Origin: Maricaulis sp.
Lineage (GTDB): Bacteria; Pseudomonadota; Alphaproteobacteria; Caulobacterales; Maricaulaceae
Assembly (NCBI RefSeq): GCF_030149235.1
Contig: NZ_JASBRW010000041.1
Location: 1-64,000, forward strand
Direction of reading: 5' to 3'
DNA: 64,000 nucleotides
Shown: positions 1-7,400 of the stretch, piece after piece
Numbering within the stretch: the first letter of the stretch is position 1
Layout of the letters: each line of letters begins with the position of its first letter
Notes under the pieces: model-generated
Database searches by the model: none
The model's input: only the letters and a program-made list of their open reading frames with translations
Told to the model about the DNA's origin: nothing
Translations under genes and position numbers: made by a program

Positions 1-653
1 GCCTCGGCCAGGCTGAGCTGGGTCGAGGATTTACCGAAATAGCGCTGCGCCGCAGCCTCCACGCCATAGGCGCGGGCGCCGAGATAGATGCGGTTGAGAT
101 AAAGCTCGAGGATCTCGGTCTTGGAGAGCTGGTCTTCCAGCGTCCAGGCGATGCGGATTTCCTGCAGCTTGCGGCGCAGGCGGCGTTCCGGGCTCAGGAT
201 CAGGTTTTTCACCAATTGCATGGTGATGGTCGAGCCGCCCTGCAGTGAGCGGCCCGCACCGATATTGGTCCACACGGCCCGCATCAGGCCGCGATAATCG
301 ACCCCGCCATGCTCGAAAAAGCGCTGGTCCTCAATGGCCAGGAAGGCGTTGGGGACATGCGCGGGAAGTGCATCGAGCGCCACGGCGCGGGCATAGAGCG
401 GCCCGCGCACGGCCAGCACCTCGCCATTCCTGTCCTGCAAGGTCACGGACGGTTCACGCCGCGTCGACCACAGTTCCGCGGCGGTTTGCGGCGTGTCGGG
501 CAGGTCGTGGAAAGCCCAGTGCCAGAGCGAGCCGGAGACAATAATGCCGAAAAAGAGCACCGCACCGGCAATGGCGCCGGCAATCAGGCGATTGCGGCGT
601 TCGCGGCGCTGCCGCTCCATCATATGATCGGCCCGGTAGGGCTCCATGCTCAT
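1..653 (-). CDS. Class A penicillin-binding protein / peptidoglycan glycosyltransferase, 5' part
   Basis: This is the N-terminal 217 residues of a bifunctional or monofunctional peptidoglycan glycosyltransferase; the rest lies beyond the left edge. A basic cytoplasmic stretch (residues 10-21) precedes one membrane anchor (about 22-46). The GT51 motifs are then seen in order: EDQRFFEHGG at 108-117 with the catalytic Glu108, and QGGSTITMQLVKN at 138-150, followed by an ILELYLNRIYLG segment near 181-192. The arrangement fits PBP1A/MtgA-like enzymes that polymerise lipid II in the periplasm. The start at 653 has an in-frame alternative Met two codons later. Whether a transpeptidase domain follows cannot be seen. 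Confidence 0.9.
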   Translation of the reverse strand, partial: MSMEPYRADHMMERQRRERRNRLIAGAIAGAVLFFGIIVSGSLWHWAFHDLPDTPQTAAELWSTRREPSVTLQDRNGEVLAVRGPLYARAVALDALPAHVPNAFLAIEDQRFFEHGGVDYRGLMRAVWTNIGAGRSLQGGSTITMQLVKNLILSPERRLRRKLQEIRIAWTLEDQLSKTEILELYLNRIYLGARAYGVEAAAQRYFGKSSTQLSLAE

Positions 654-747
654 TCCTGTTGTCCCCGCGCGCGGGCCAGCATCCCTTGCCGCGCCCCGCC
701 ACACCGTCTAAGGCTCCGCGAAAGCGGCGAAAATCAGGCGATCCTTC

Positions 748-1209
748 ATGTCACGGCCTTTCTGGAAGATGAAAACTCTCTCTGAGATGAGCAAGGATGA
801 GTGGGAGTCACTGTGCGACGGGTGCGGGAAGTGCTGCCTGGTCAAGCTCGAGGACGAGGATACCGGCCTGCGCCTGGAAACCGACATCGCCTGCAAGCTG
901 TTTGATGGCGAGACCTGCCGCTGCAAGGATTACACGAACCGCAAGGCCAAGGTCCCCGACTGTGTCGTGCTGACGCCTGAGAGCGTGCACACCCTGCCCT
1001 GGATCCCGAAAACCTGCGCTTACCGCCTGCTCGCTGAAGGCAAGGACCTCTATGACTGGCACCCGCTGGTCACCGGCGACCCGATGTCGACCCACAAGGC
1101 CGGCATGTCCGTCATCGGCCAGACCGTCTCCGTACCCGACGAGAAGCTCGACCAGATCGACTGGGAGGAGCACATCGTTGAATGGCCTGGTGAGGGTGAG
1201 GCCGACTAG
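748..1209 (+). CDS. UPF0260 family Cys-rich protein (YcgN-like)
   Basis: A 153-residue protein of the UPF0260/YkgJ-like zinc/iron-chelating cysteine cluster group. The N-terminal pattern PFWxxKTLxEMSxxEWESLC followed by C23-x2-C26-x2-CC30 matches my memory of E. coli YcgN closely, including the later [13 protein letters not shown] segment near 90-102, and supports the start at 748. The biochemical role of the family is not established; metal binding is inferred from the Cys cluster. It stands alone between the penicillin-binding protein (divergent) and the first hairpin repeat. Confidence 0.88.
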   Translation: MSRPFWKMKTLSEMSKDEWESLCDGCGKCCLVKLEDEDTGLRLETDIACKLFDGETCRCKDYTNRKAKVPDCVVLTPESVHTLPWIPKTCAYRLLAEGKDLYDWHPLVTGDPMSTHKAGMSVIGQTVSVPDEKLDQIDWEEHIVEWPGEGEAD

Positions 1210-1220
1210 CTGCCCGTAAT

Positions 1221-1280
1221 AAACGGGGACAGACACATTTAATGATGCAGCCGGGCAGGAAAATGTGTCTGTCCCCGTTT
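1221..1280. repeat. Hairpin repeat copy 1 (GGGACAGACACA family)
   Basis: A perfect 20-bp inverted repeat: the left arm at 1221-1240 contains GGGGACAGACACATTT, the right arm at 1261-1280 is its exact reverse complement, and a 20-nt spacer separates them. Two further copies lie at 1746-1802 and 2376-2425. A run of T after the right arm makes it terminator-like for the gene on its left. The spacer shares a TGATG...CCGG-CAGG pattern with copy 2, so these are homologous elements rather than chance terminators. Confidence 0.85.
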
Positions 1281-1300
1281 TTACTGGGGACTAACAATAG

Positions 1301-1729
1301 TCATCCCAAGCTAAAATGCCGCTCAGGATAACCATCGCAATTTTCGGCTTCGCAAACAATCATCGCGTTGTACCCTTCGCGAAGATCAGCTGACAAATAT
1401 CTTTGGTAAATCACCCAATGTTCAGCCGCCCGGCAAACGAAAAACACCCTAACTATTTCACGTTCACGTATCTCACTCTGCGATTCATCAAGAACGAAAT
1501 CCATTGGTGCACATTCACCTGCGATTTCAAAAGCTTCCTCGCGTGAAATCGAATCTGATTCTGAACTAAAATACATTCGACTTGTTCTCCAGTCCGGAGA
1601 TTGAGAATGTATTGCTTCCAGTTCGTGGCGCGCTTCGTCAATTATTGAGTCAACGGAGAACTCAGCCACTCCGCAAGCACCGAGGCTCAATGCGATGATG
1701 AACACCAGCTTTATTGATAAGTTCCGCAA
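1301..1729 (-). CDS. Small lipoprotein of unknown function
   Basis: I chose a TTG start at 1729, because GGAGGGGG lies just upstream and the product then begins with a short basic region and a hydrophobic stretch ending in the lipobox LGAC (Cys at residue 19). An upstream in-frame ATG at 1762 would place the start inside hairpin repeat 2 and spoil the signal. The mature 124-residue protein is acidic, with three further Cys and no domain I recognise. Its base composition is visibly more A+T-rich than the flanking core genes, which suggests recent acquisition. It sits exactly between repeat copies 1 and 2. Confidence 0.6.
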   Translation of the reverse strand: MRNLSIKLVFIIALSLGACGVAEFSVDSIIDEARHELEAIHSQSPDWRTSRMYFSSESDSISREEAFEIAGECAPMDFVLDESQSEIREREIVRVFFVCRAAEHWVIYQRYLSADLREGYNAMIVCEAENCDGYPERHFSLG

Positions 1730-1745
1730 AACACCCCCTCCGAAT

Positions 1746-1802
1746 AACTGGGACAGACGCATTTATTGATGTCACCGGACAGGAAATGTGTCTGTCCCAG
1801 TT
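1746..1802. repeat. Hairpin repeat copy 2 (GGGACAGACACA family)
   Basis: Arms at 1746-1764 and 1784-1802 are 19-bp inverted repeats with one mismatch (G at 1759 in GACGCATTT versus GTGT in the right arm). A T tract follows at 1801-1806. The 19-nt spacer resembles that of copy 1. A short extra GTTCCCGTTTAT sequence at about 1810-1821 may be a worn half-copy. Confidence 0.82.
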
Positions 1803-1838
1803 TTTTCGTGTTCCCGTTTATTCAAGCGCGGCGACGGA

Positions 1839-2312
1839 TCATTTTCTGGATGGGAAGTCCCAGTGCTCGCTGAGCATCTCTTGATGGCGCCGAAGAATTG
1901 GGGAGCTTTCACCCCGCCTGTGGTGAGAGAGCCGCTCCTCGATCTGCTTCTTGGACCAAATTGCAGCCACTTCAAGACCTATGCAATCTTCCTTTGAAGC
2001 GGGTGCGGTACCGAAGTCATCGTGAAGGACATAATCTTTGCTTATCATATCTCGTGAGAAAAACAGTCTCTCTCGAAGATCATCTTCGGTAAGCGCGGTA
2101 GTGCCAATTTTTTTCCAGGCCTTGGAATTCACAGCTTCGTCCATGACCCACACGGAAAAGGCAGTCTTGGCGCTTGTAACGTCTGCAAGAGGCACGCGCT
2201 CAGCAGTGATACAATCGTAAAATGCAACAAGCGGGGACTTGAGTATTTTCGCATAGGCAAATCCCCCGTCCGGTAGAGAAAACTCCACGACATCGCCGGT
2301 CTTTTTTCGCAT
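1839..2312 (-). CDS. Imm26-like polymorphic-toxin immunity protein, orphan
   Basis: A 157-residue soluble protein beginning RKKTGDVVEFSLPDGGFAYA, which is the N-terminal signature I associate with Immunity protein 26 (a first beta-strand carrying GDV-x-P-L-xDG-x-YGY/AYA). The middle has the family-like W-x-x-IG pattern (AWKKIGTTAL near 65-74) and a later IGLEVAAIW strand. Imm26 proteins neutralise toxin domains of contact-dependent or secreted polymorphic toxins; no toxin gene is present here. It is enclosed by repeats 2 and 3 and is more A+T-rich than its surroundings. A GAGAGGG sequence precedes the ATG at 2312. Confidence 0.65.
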   Translation of the reverse strand: MRKKTGDVVEFSLPDGGFAYAKILKSPLVAFYDCITAERVPLADVTSAKTAFSVWVMDEAVNSKAWKKIGTTALTEDDLRERLFFSRDMISKDYVLHDDFGTAPASKEDCIGLEVAAIWSKKQIEERLSHHRRGESSPILRRHQEMLSEHWDFPSRK

Positions 2313-2375
2313 CTACACGCCCTCTCGAGGCAAGCTAAACCCTAGTTTCTATCGTCCAGTCGAGTTGTCCCGATA

Positions 2376-2425
2376 AACCAGGACAGACACATTTTCCGGA
2401 TTAATTGTGTCTGTCCCAGTTTTTA
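2376..2425. repeat. Hairpin repeat copy 3 (GGGACAGACACA family)
   Basis: The left arm AAACCAGGACAGACACA (2376-2392) pairs with the right arm TGTGTCTGTCCCAGTTT (2407-2423), with two mismatches in the distal stem. The spacer is shorter and unlike that of copies 1 and 2. It closes the islet just ahead of the GTA remnant. Confidence 0.75.
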
Positions 2426-2575
2426 GACGCCGGCGAGGGTGATGACGCGCAGTGAGCGGGGATAGAGACCCGCCTGTCCCGTCAAACCTGGGCCCTTTCC
2501 AGTCACTTGCCACAAACAATCCGGCTGACACGCCGCCCGGCTATATTTGGCTATGGCCGGAAATGGGGCAGGGCG

Positions 2576-3067
2576 ATGGTGAGCTCGGCGCAGTGGGATG
2601 ATTATGTGCTGCAAAGCATTGAGGGCAAAACCTCGGCTGAGGCGATTGCCGCCGAGACCGGGCGGGAGCTGGACTATGTCCAGCGCCGTCTCCGCGAGGG
2701 GCTGCGTGCGGCCGAGTGGAGCCTGGCGCAGGATATGTCCGTCTCCCTGAGGCGCCAGCTTATCCTGGCCCGGGCCGCCATGGATAAAGGCCAGGGCAAG
2801 ACAGCCGATGCGCTCTTGCGCCGCATAACTTTGGCGGCGAAAGCCGCGCGCGATCTGGAGGGATTAGTGGCTCTAAATGGCAGGAAGACTAACGCGGTCG
2901 AGGCGGGCCGGATGCAAGTCGTCGGAGATGCTGGCGATCCCGCCGCTGAACTCATCGCTCGCCTTGATCGCCTCGCTGCCGCGCAAGACCAGAAATCGCT
3001 GGGTGCGAGCCCAGTCGACCGCGCAGCAGATCCGGCTGCTCTACGACTGGAGCGAGCAGAGGAGTGA
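2576..3067 (+). CDS. GTA small-terminase-like protein
   Basis: A 163-residue protein directly before the GTA terminase fragment. An N-terminal helix-turn-helix-like stretch (SAEAIAAETGRELDYVQRRL, about 17-36) is followed by long charged helices, fitting a small terminase or terminase-associated protein. I prefer the ATG at 2576 to one at 2507, because the extra residues look non-coding. Its end overlaps the terminase reading frame by about 140 nt, more than usual for this cluster. The family assignment is from position and fold pattern only. Function is doubtful because the rest of the particle genes are gone. Confidence 0.5.
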   Translation: MVSSAQWDDYVLQSIEGKTSAEAIAAETGRELDYVQRRLREGLRAAEWSLAQDMSVSLRRQLILARAAMDKGQGKTADALLRRITLAAKAARDLEGLVALNGRKTNAVEAGRMQVVGDAGDPAAELIARLDRLAAAQDQKSLGASPVDRAADPAALRLERAEE

Positions 3068-3515
3068 CGCCCAGAAACCGCCCGCTGGCGACTGGCTGAT
3101 CTGGCTCTTCCTGGGCGGGCGCGGGGCGGGCAAGACCCGCGCCGGCGCGGAATGGGTCCGCGCCCAGGTCAAGGCCGGTCGCCGCCGTGTGGCGCTTGTC
3201 GGGCCGGCCTTTGCGGATACGCGCGAGGTGATGATTGATGGCGAGTCGGGTTTGCTGGGTGTCGGGCCGCCGGACGAGCGCCCGCGCTATGAGGTCAGCC
3301 GCCGCCGCCTGGTCTGGCCTAACGGGGCTGTCGCCCAGGCGTTTTCCGCGGAAGACCCGGACAGTCTGCGCGGGCCGCAGTTTGAAATCGCCTGGTGTGA
3401 CGGATCGGGCTGCCGGCGGCGGACAAGGGCGCCAATCAGCCCAATGTCTTCTTCGATCCGAAAAGCACCGAGAGTGCCTTGCCGCATTTTTCCAGCGGTG
3501 AGCGCGATGACCTGA
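2928..3515 (+). pseudogene. GTA terminase large subunit, truncated at Walker B
   Basis: N-terminal part of the phage/GTA DNA-packaging ATPase. From the start at 2928, residues 33-60 match the family (LLYDWS, GDWLIWLFL), Walker A is GGRGAGKT at 63-70, and SLRGPQF at 146-152 leads to the Walker B strand EIAWCD at 153-158. Just there, where the catalytic Glu and the rest of the ATPase and nuclease domain should follow, the sequence changes to gp15 coding sequence in another frame, and this frame runs on without meaning to a stop at 3515. About two thirds of the protein is missing, so it cannot package DNA. Confidence 0.85.
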
Positions 3516-5305
3516 TCCAGCGCCGGGGCCTGGAGGCCTTGCTGTCGCATTGGTCGCAAAGCGGCGCGCATAATCCGCTCTCCTCGCTTTATGACGGGCC
3601 GATGGTGGAAGCTGATTGGGTGCATGTCTTGGCCTTTGATGCACGGCCCTGGCCGGACTTCCCGGCTCGGCAAACCGTGTGGGCTGATGGCGGAAACTGG
3701 CGCCTGGGCCATTGGCTCAATGGTCGAGCCGGTCTGGTGCCGGTGGCTCGGATCGTCAGCGACATCGCCGGACAATGCGAGGTGAGCGCGCTGGATGTCG
3801 AGGCGCTGGATGATCTCGTCTCGGGCTATGTGCTGGCCCAGGCCGGGACCGGTCGCGACGCGCTGGCGCCGCTGGTCAATCTGTTAGGCCTGTCAGTCAT
3901 CGAGGGGCCGCAGGGCCTGGTGGTGCGGTCCGCGGGCCGTTTTGACGGGTCGTTTCAAATCCATGATCGGCAGGCCGGCGATGCCGGAGATTTTCAGGTG
4001 CATTACCCCGCTGCAGAGGATCAAAGCCGCGATACCCGTCTCTATCATCTCGATGACAGTGCGGATTACGCGCCCGCGGTGGCCAGCGCGCGCCAGGCCG
4101 TCGGCGCGTCGGGCGTTGATATCATTTCTGCCCCGGTGCTGGCGGACCCCTCCCTGGCCCAGCGCTGGGCCGAGCAGCATTTTGCCCGCCAGCGCTCGTC
4201 CGGCGGATCGGTCATCATCACGCTGCCGCCGTCCGCCCTGGCCCTGATGCCGGGCGACAAGGTCGGGTTTGCGGGACAGGATTATCGCATTGAGGCCCTG
4301 CAGGGCGGGACAGAGCGGCAGGCCCACCTCGTGCCTTGGCAGGCGGAGACACCGAGGCTGGCTGGTAGTGAAGCCGGCACCGCCACCGGCCCCCTGATGC
4401 CGCCGGCGCGACCGGTTCTGCTCCTGCTCAATCGCCATCCGGACGGGCTGCTGGCTGCTGTCCATGGCCGTCCCTGGTCGGCGCCGGTCGAGCTGGCAGT
4501 CTCAACTGACGGGGCGGTTTTCGAGGCTCGTGGCCAGTGCGACCAGCGGGCTATCATGGGTGAGCTGCTCACCGATCTGGCGCCGGGCCCTGTGGGCTAT
4601 TGGGATGAGGCGGGCTCGCTGGAGGTCTGTGTGTATGAGGGCCGGCTTGAAAGCCGGGCCCGGCGAGATGTGTTCGCCGGCAAGAATCGCCTGGCTATCG
4701 AGCAGGCGGGCGGCGAGTGGGAGGTGATGGATTTCGCCCGGGCCGAGCTGGTGGCCGAGCAGTGTTACCGGTTGAGCGGGTTATTGCGCGGGCAGGCCGG
4801 CTCGGTCGCCGCGGGCGCCAAGGTGGGCGCGCGCCTTGTGCTCCTCGACGGGGCCTTGGCAACGCTGTCCCTGGCCGCACACGAAACCGGTATTGACCTG
4901 AGTGTGCGGGCCTGGCCGGCGGCGAGCAGCGTGCAAAACGCGGCGATCGAGCCGGTTGTCTCCCGTCGCCGGGGTGCGCGATGTCATGCGCCCGTGCATT
5001 TGCGTCTCTCCCGGTCCGCCGATGAGGTGCGGGCCCGCTGGATCCGGTGCACGCGGATCGGGGGCGATCACTGGGGCGTAGAAGACGTGCCCCTGGGCGA
5101 GGCGGAAGAGCTCTATGAGGTCCGTGTTTCGCGATCGCAGGGCGAGGTGCTGCGCCAGCGGGTGACGACCCCGGCCTGGCAGTCGGATGTGAGCACACTG
5201 ACAGCCCTGGCGGGCGGGGCGGGCACGGTCTTGACGATCCATGTTGCGCAGATCTCCCGTGACAGCGGAGCCGGGCTGAGCGCGCGCGCTGACATCACGC
5301 TGTGA
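3401..5305 (+). pseudogene. GTA gp15-like tail/host-specificity protein, C-terminal half
   Basis: The open frame beginning at 3401 reads GLPAADKGANQPNVFFDP and then SALPHFSSGERDDLIQRR, which I recognise as the end of the TIM-barrel domain of GTA gp15, followed by the phage-tail_3 region and the C-terminal domains to a stop at 5305 (634 codons; full-length gp15 proteins are about twice that). There is no proper start: the frame is closed by TGA at 3398-3400, and only a chance TTG at 3479 could initiate. In intact clusters gp15 is the last gene, about 12 kb after the terminase, so a single deletion has removed portal, protease, capsid, tail and tape-measure genes. The remaining frame has not collected stops, so the loss may be recent or the frame may still be used. 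Confidence 0.85.
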
Positions 5306-5374
5306 GGGCGGCCTTTGCGATCGGCGCGAAGACGCTTACATGCATGAGGTCAAACCGCCCGACGGACCCTGTGC

Positions 5375-6307
5375 ATGGAAGACCCTTACAAGACGCTTGG
5401 CGTGAGCAAATCCGCCTCCCAGGATGAAATCCGCAAGGCCTATCGCAAGCTGGCCAAGGCGCTGCATCCGGATGCCAATCCGGGCGACAAGGCTGCTGAA
5501 GAGAAATTCAAACAGGTCTCTGCCGCCTTCAACCTGCTGTCCGATCCGGACAAGCGGGCCGATTATGACACCGCAGCGCGTGCCGGTTTCGGATCGCAAT
5601 ACCAGCCGGGCATGGGCGCGGGCATGGGCGGTGCCGGTATGGGCGGTCAGCGCGGACCTTTCAATTTCCGCCAGACCCGTACCGGCGGCGGCCGCGGGTT
5701 CGAGGATATCTTCTCCGACCTGTTCACCGATTTTGGGGGCGGGGCCGGGCAGCAGCAACAACAGCAGCAGCGGTCCAAGGGCGAGGATGTGCGACAGAGC
5801 CTCAAGCTCGATTTCATGCAGGCGGCCCAGGGTGGCAAGCACCGGGTGGTCCTGCCCGGCGGCCGCTCTGTCGATGTCGCCGTGCCGGCCGGTGCGGCGG
5901 AAGGCCAGGTGCTGCGCCTGCGCGGCCAGGGGCATCCCTCGCGCGTTGGTGGTCAGCCCGGTGATGTGCTGATCGAGATTACCGTCGCTGAACACAAATT
6001 CTTCTCTCGCGATGGCCAGGATGTGCGCCTCGATCTGCCAATCACGCTCAAGGAGGCGGCCCTTGGTGCCAAGGTCCGTGTCCCCACGATTGACGGCATG
6101 GTCGATGTCCGCGTGCCCGCCGGTGCATCCAGCGGCGGTCTTCTGCGGCTGCGTGGCAAGGGATTTGCGGGAAGCGGGGGCAAGCGCGGCGATCAGATCA
6201 TCCGTTTGATGGTGGCGCTGCCTGAGCGGGACGAGGCCTTGCAGGAATTCCTGCAGACCTGGTCACCGCCGAGTGGTTATAATCCGCGCAAGGGCTTGCA
6301 GTCCTGA
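5375..6307 (+). CDS. DnaJ-family co-chaperone without zinc finger (CbpA/DnaJ type II)
   Basis: A 310-residue J-domain protein. Residues 1-65 form the J-domain with the HPD motif (HPDANPGDK near 32-40) that triggers DnaK ATP hydrolysis. A Gly/Phe-rich region follows, with a run of Gln near 127-133 (CAG-rich), and then the two beta-rich substrate-binding domains (QSLKLDFMQAAQGG..., LPITLKEAALGAKV...). The four CxxCxGxG zinc motifs of true DnaJ are absent, so it is a type II protein. It follows the GTA remnant by 70 bp but belongs to the core genome. ATG at 5375 is the natural start because MEDPYKTLGV is the usual N-terminus. Confidence 0.93.
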   Translation: MEDPYKTLGVSKSASQDEIRKAYRKLAKALHPDANPGDKAAEEKFKQVSAAFNLLSDPDKRADYDTAARAGFGSQYQPGMGAGMGGAGMGGQRGPFNFRQTRTGGGRGFEDIFSDLFTDFGGGAGQQQQQQQRSKGEDVRQSLKLDFMQAAQGGKHRVVLPGGRSVDVAVPAGAAEGQVLRLRGQGHPSRVGGQPGDVLIEITVAEHKFFSRDGQDVRLDLPITLKEAALGAKVRVPTIDGMVDVRVPAGASSGGLLRLRGKGFAGSGGKRGDQIIRLMVALPERDEALQEFLQTWSPPSGYNPRKGLQS

Positions 6308-6371
6308 GCGCAAGCATCCGTTAGGGTGTCGTTCAGGCCGGGTTCAGCGGCGGTCGGTAAATGTGTGTGTC

Positions 6372-6713
6372 ATGTTGAGAAAACTGGTCATCATCACAGC
6401 GCTTGTCGCAGGAATCAGTGCTCCGGCCGCCGCCCAGGCGTCCGGGCCGGTCAGTGCCATGCTGGCCTTTGCCAGCCAGAGCGAACGCTTCACTGCCGGC
6501 GAGGCCCGTCGTAGCCGCCAAAGCGGGGAAACCATCCCCGCGCGCCGGGCTCGTGCCATTGTGCGCGACATGTATCCCAATGGCGATATCCTTGATGTCG
6601 AGCTGGTCCGTGATCGCGAACCGCGCTTTGTCGTCAAGGTTATGGTCGATAATGGCCGGCGTATCGATGTGGTATTGGATGCGCGGACGGGTCGCGTATT
6701 ATCGAGAGGCTAG
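6372..6713 (+). CDS. Exported PepSY-domain protein
   Basis: A 113-residue protein with a signal peptide (MLRKLVIITALVAGISAPAAAQA) and a PepSY-like C-terminal half (ILDVELVRDREPRFVVKVMVDNGRRIDVVLDARTGRVL). PepSY modules are small periplasmic inhibitory or sensing domains. It ends 9 bp before a response regulator and sensor kinase, which is the usual arrangement for PepSY proteins thought to modulate the kinase. The start at 6372 is chosen from the signal peptide; the ribosome site is weak, and longer in-frame starts would bury the signal. Confidence 0.8.
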   Translation: MLRKLVIITALVAGISAPAAAQASGPVSAMLAFASQSERFTAGEARRSRQSGETIPARRARAIVRDMYPNGDILDVELVRDREPRFVVKVMVDNGRRIDVVLDARTGRVLSRG

Positions 6714-6722
6714 GGAGATAAG

Positions 6723-7400
6723 ATGCGCGCACTTATTGTCGAAGACGATTCGGATCTGAGCCGCCAGCTTGGCCGTGCCCTGGAAGACTCCGGCTATGCC
6801 GTGGATGTCGCCCTGGACGGTGAGGATGGTCATTTTCTCGGTGATACCGAGCCGTATGACGTCGTCGTGCTCGATCTCGGCTTGCCCAAGCTTGACGGTG
6901 TGACCGTGCTGGAGCGCTGGCGCTCGGACGGACGCGATTTCCCGGTACTGATTCTGACGGCGCGGGATCGCTGGTCGGAAAAGGTCGCAGGCTTTGATGC
7001 CGGCGCTGATGATTATCTGACCAAGCCGTTCCATACCGAGGAATTGCTGGCGCGACTGCGGGCCCTGACCCGCCGCGCCGCCGGTCACTCCTCCTCGACG
7101 ATCGAGTGCGGGGGCCTGAGCATCGATACGCGCGGTGCCCGCGTCTTCATCGAGGGTGCACCGGTCAAGGTGACGTCGCACGAGTTTCGCATGCTCAGCT
7201 ACCTCGCCCACCACCAGGACCGGGTGATTTCGCGGACCGAGCTGGTCGAGCATATCTACGATCAGGACTTCGACCGCGACAGCAATACGATCGAGGTCTT
7301 TGTCGGGCGTTTGCGCAAGAAGATCGGGTCTGACCGGATCGAGACCGTGCGCGGGCTCGGCTACCGGCTGGTCGATCCGGTGGCACGACCGGTTTCGTGA
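6723..7400 (+). CDS. OmpR/PhoP-family response regulator
   Basis: A 225-residue two-component regulator. The receiver (1-115) has the acidic pair ED8D9, phospho-acceptor Asp51 (VVVLDLGLP), and KPF with the conserved Lys near 102. The winged-helix output domain (about 130-220) ends with the typical TIEVFVGRLRKKIG and RGLGYRLV signatures. It is preceded by a PepSY protein and its stop overlaps the kinase start (GTGA), so it is one operon. The order PepSY-regulator-kinase resembles FeuPQ/PhoPQ-like systems of alphaproteobacteria; the signal is not deducible here. Confidence 0.93.
   Translation: MRALIVEDDSDLSRQLGRALEDSGYAVDVALDGEDGHFLGDTEPYDVVVLDLGLPKLDGVTVLERWRSDGRDFPVLILTARDRWSEKVAGFDAGADDYLTKPFHTEELLARLRALTRRAAGHSSSTIECGGLSIDTRGARVFIEGAPVKVTSHEFRMLSYLAHHQDRVISRTELVEHIYDQDFDRDSNTIEVFVGRLRKKIGSDRIETVRGLGYRLVDPVARPVS

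Noticed and set aside
1221-2425. Hairpin repeats as ordinary terminators only
   Set aside because: They share sequence in arms and partly in the spacer over three copies, which separate terminators would not; termination may be a side effect.
2877-2927. Earlier start for the terminase fragment at 2877
   Set aside because: The added residues lie within the overlapping upstream gene and do not match the terminase family N-terminus.
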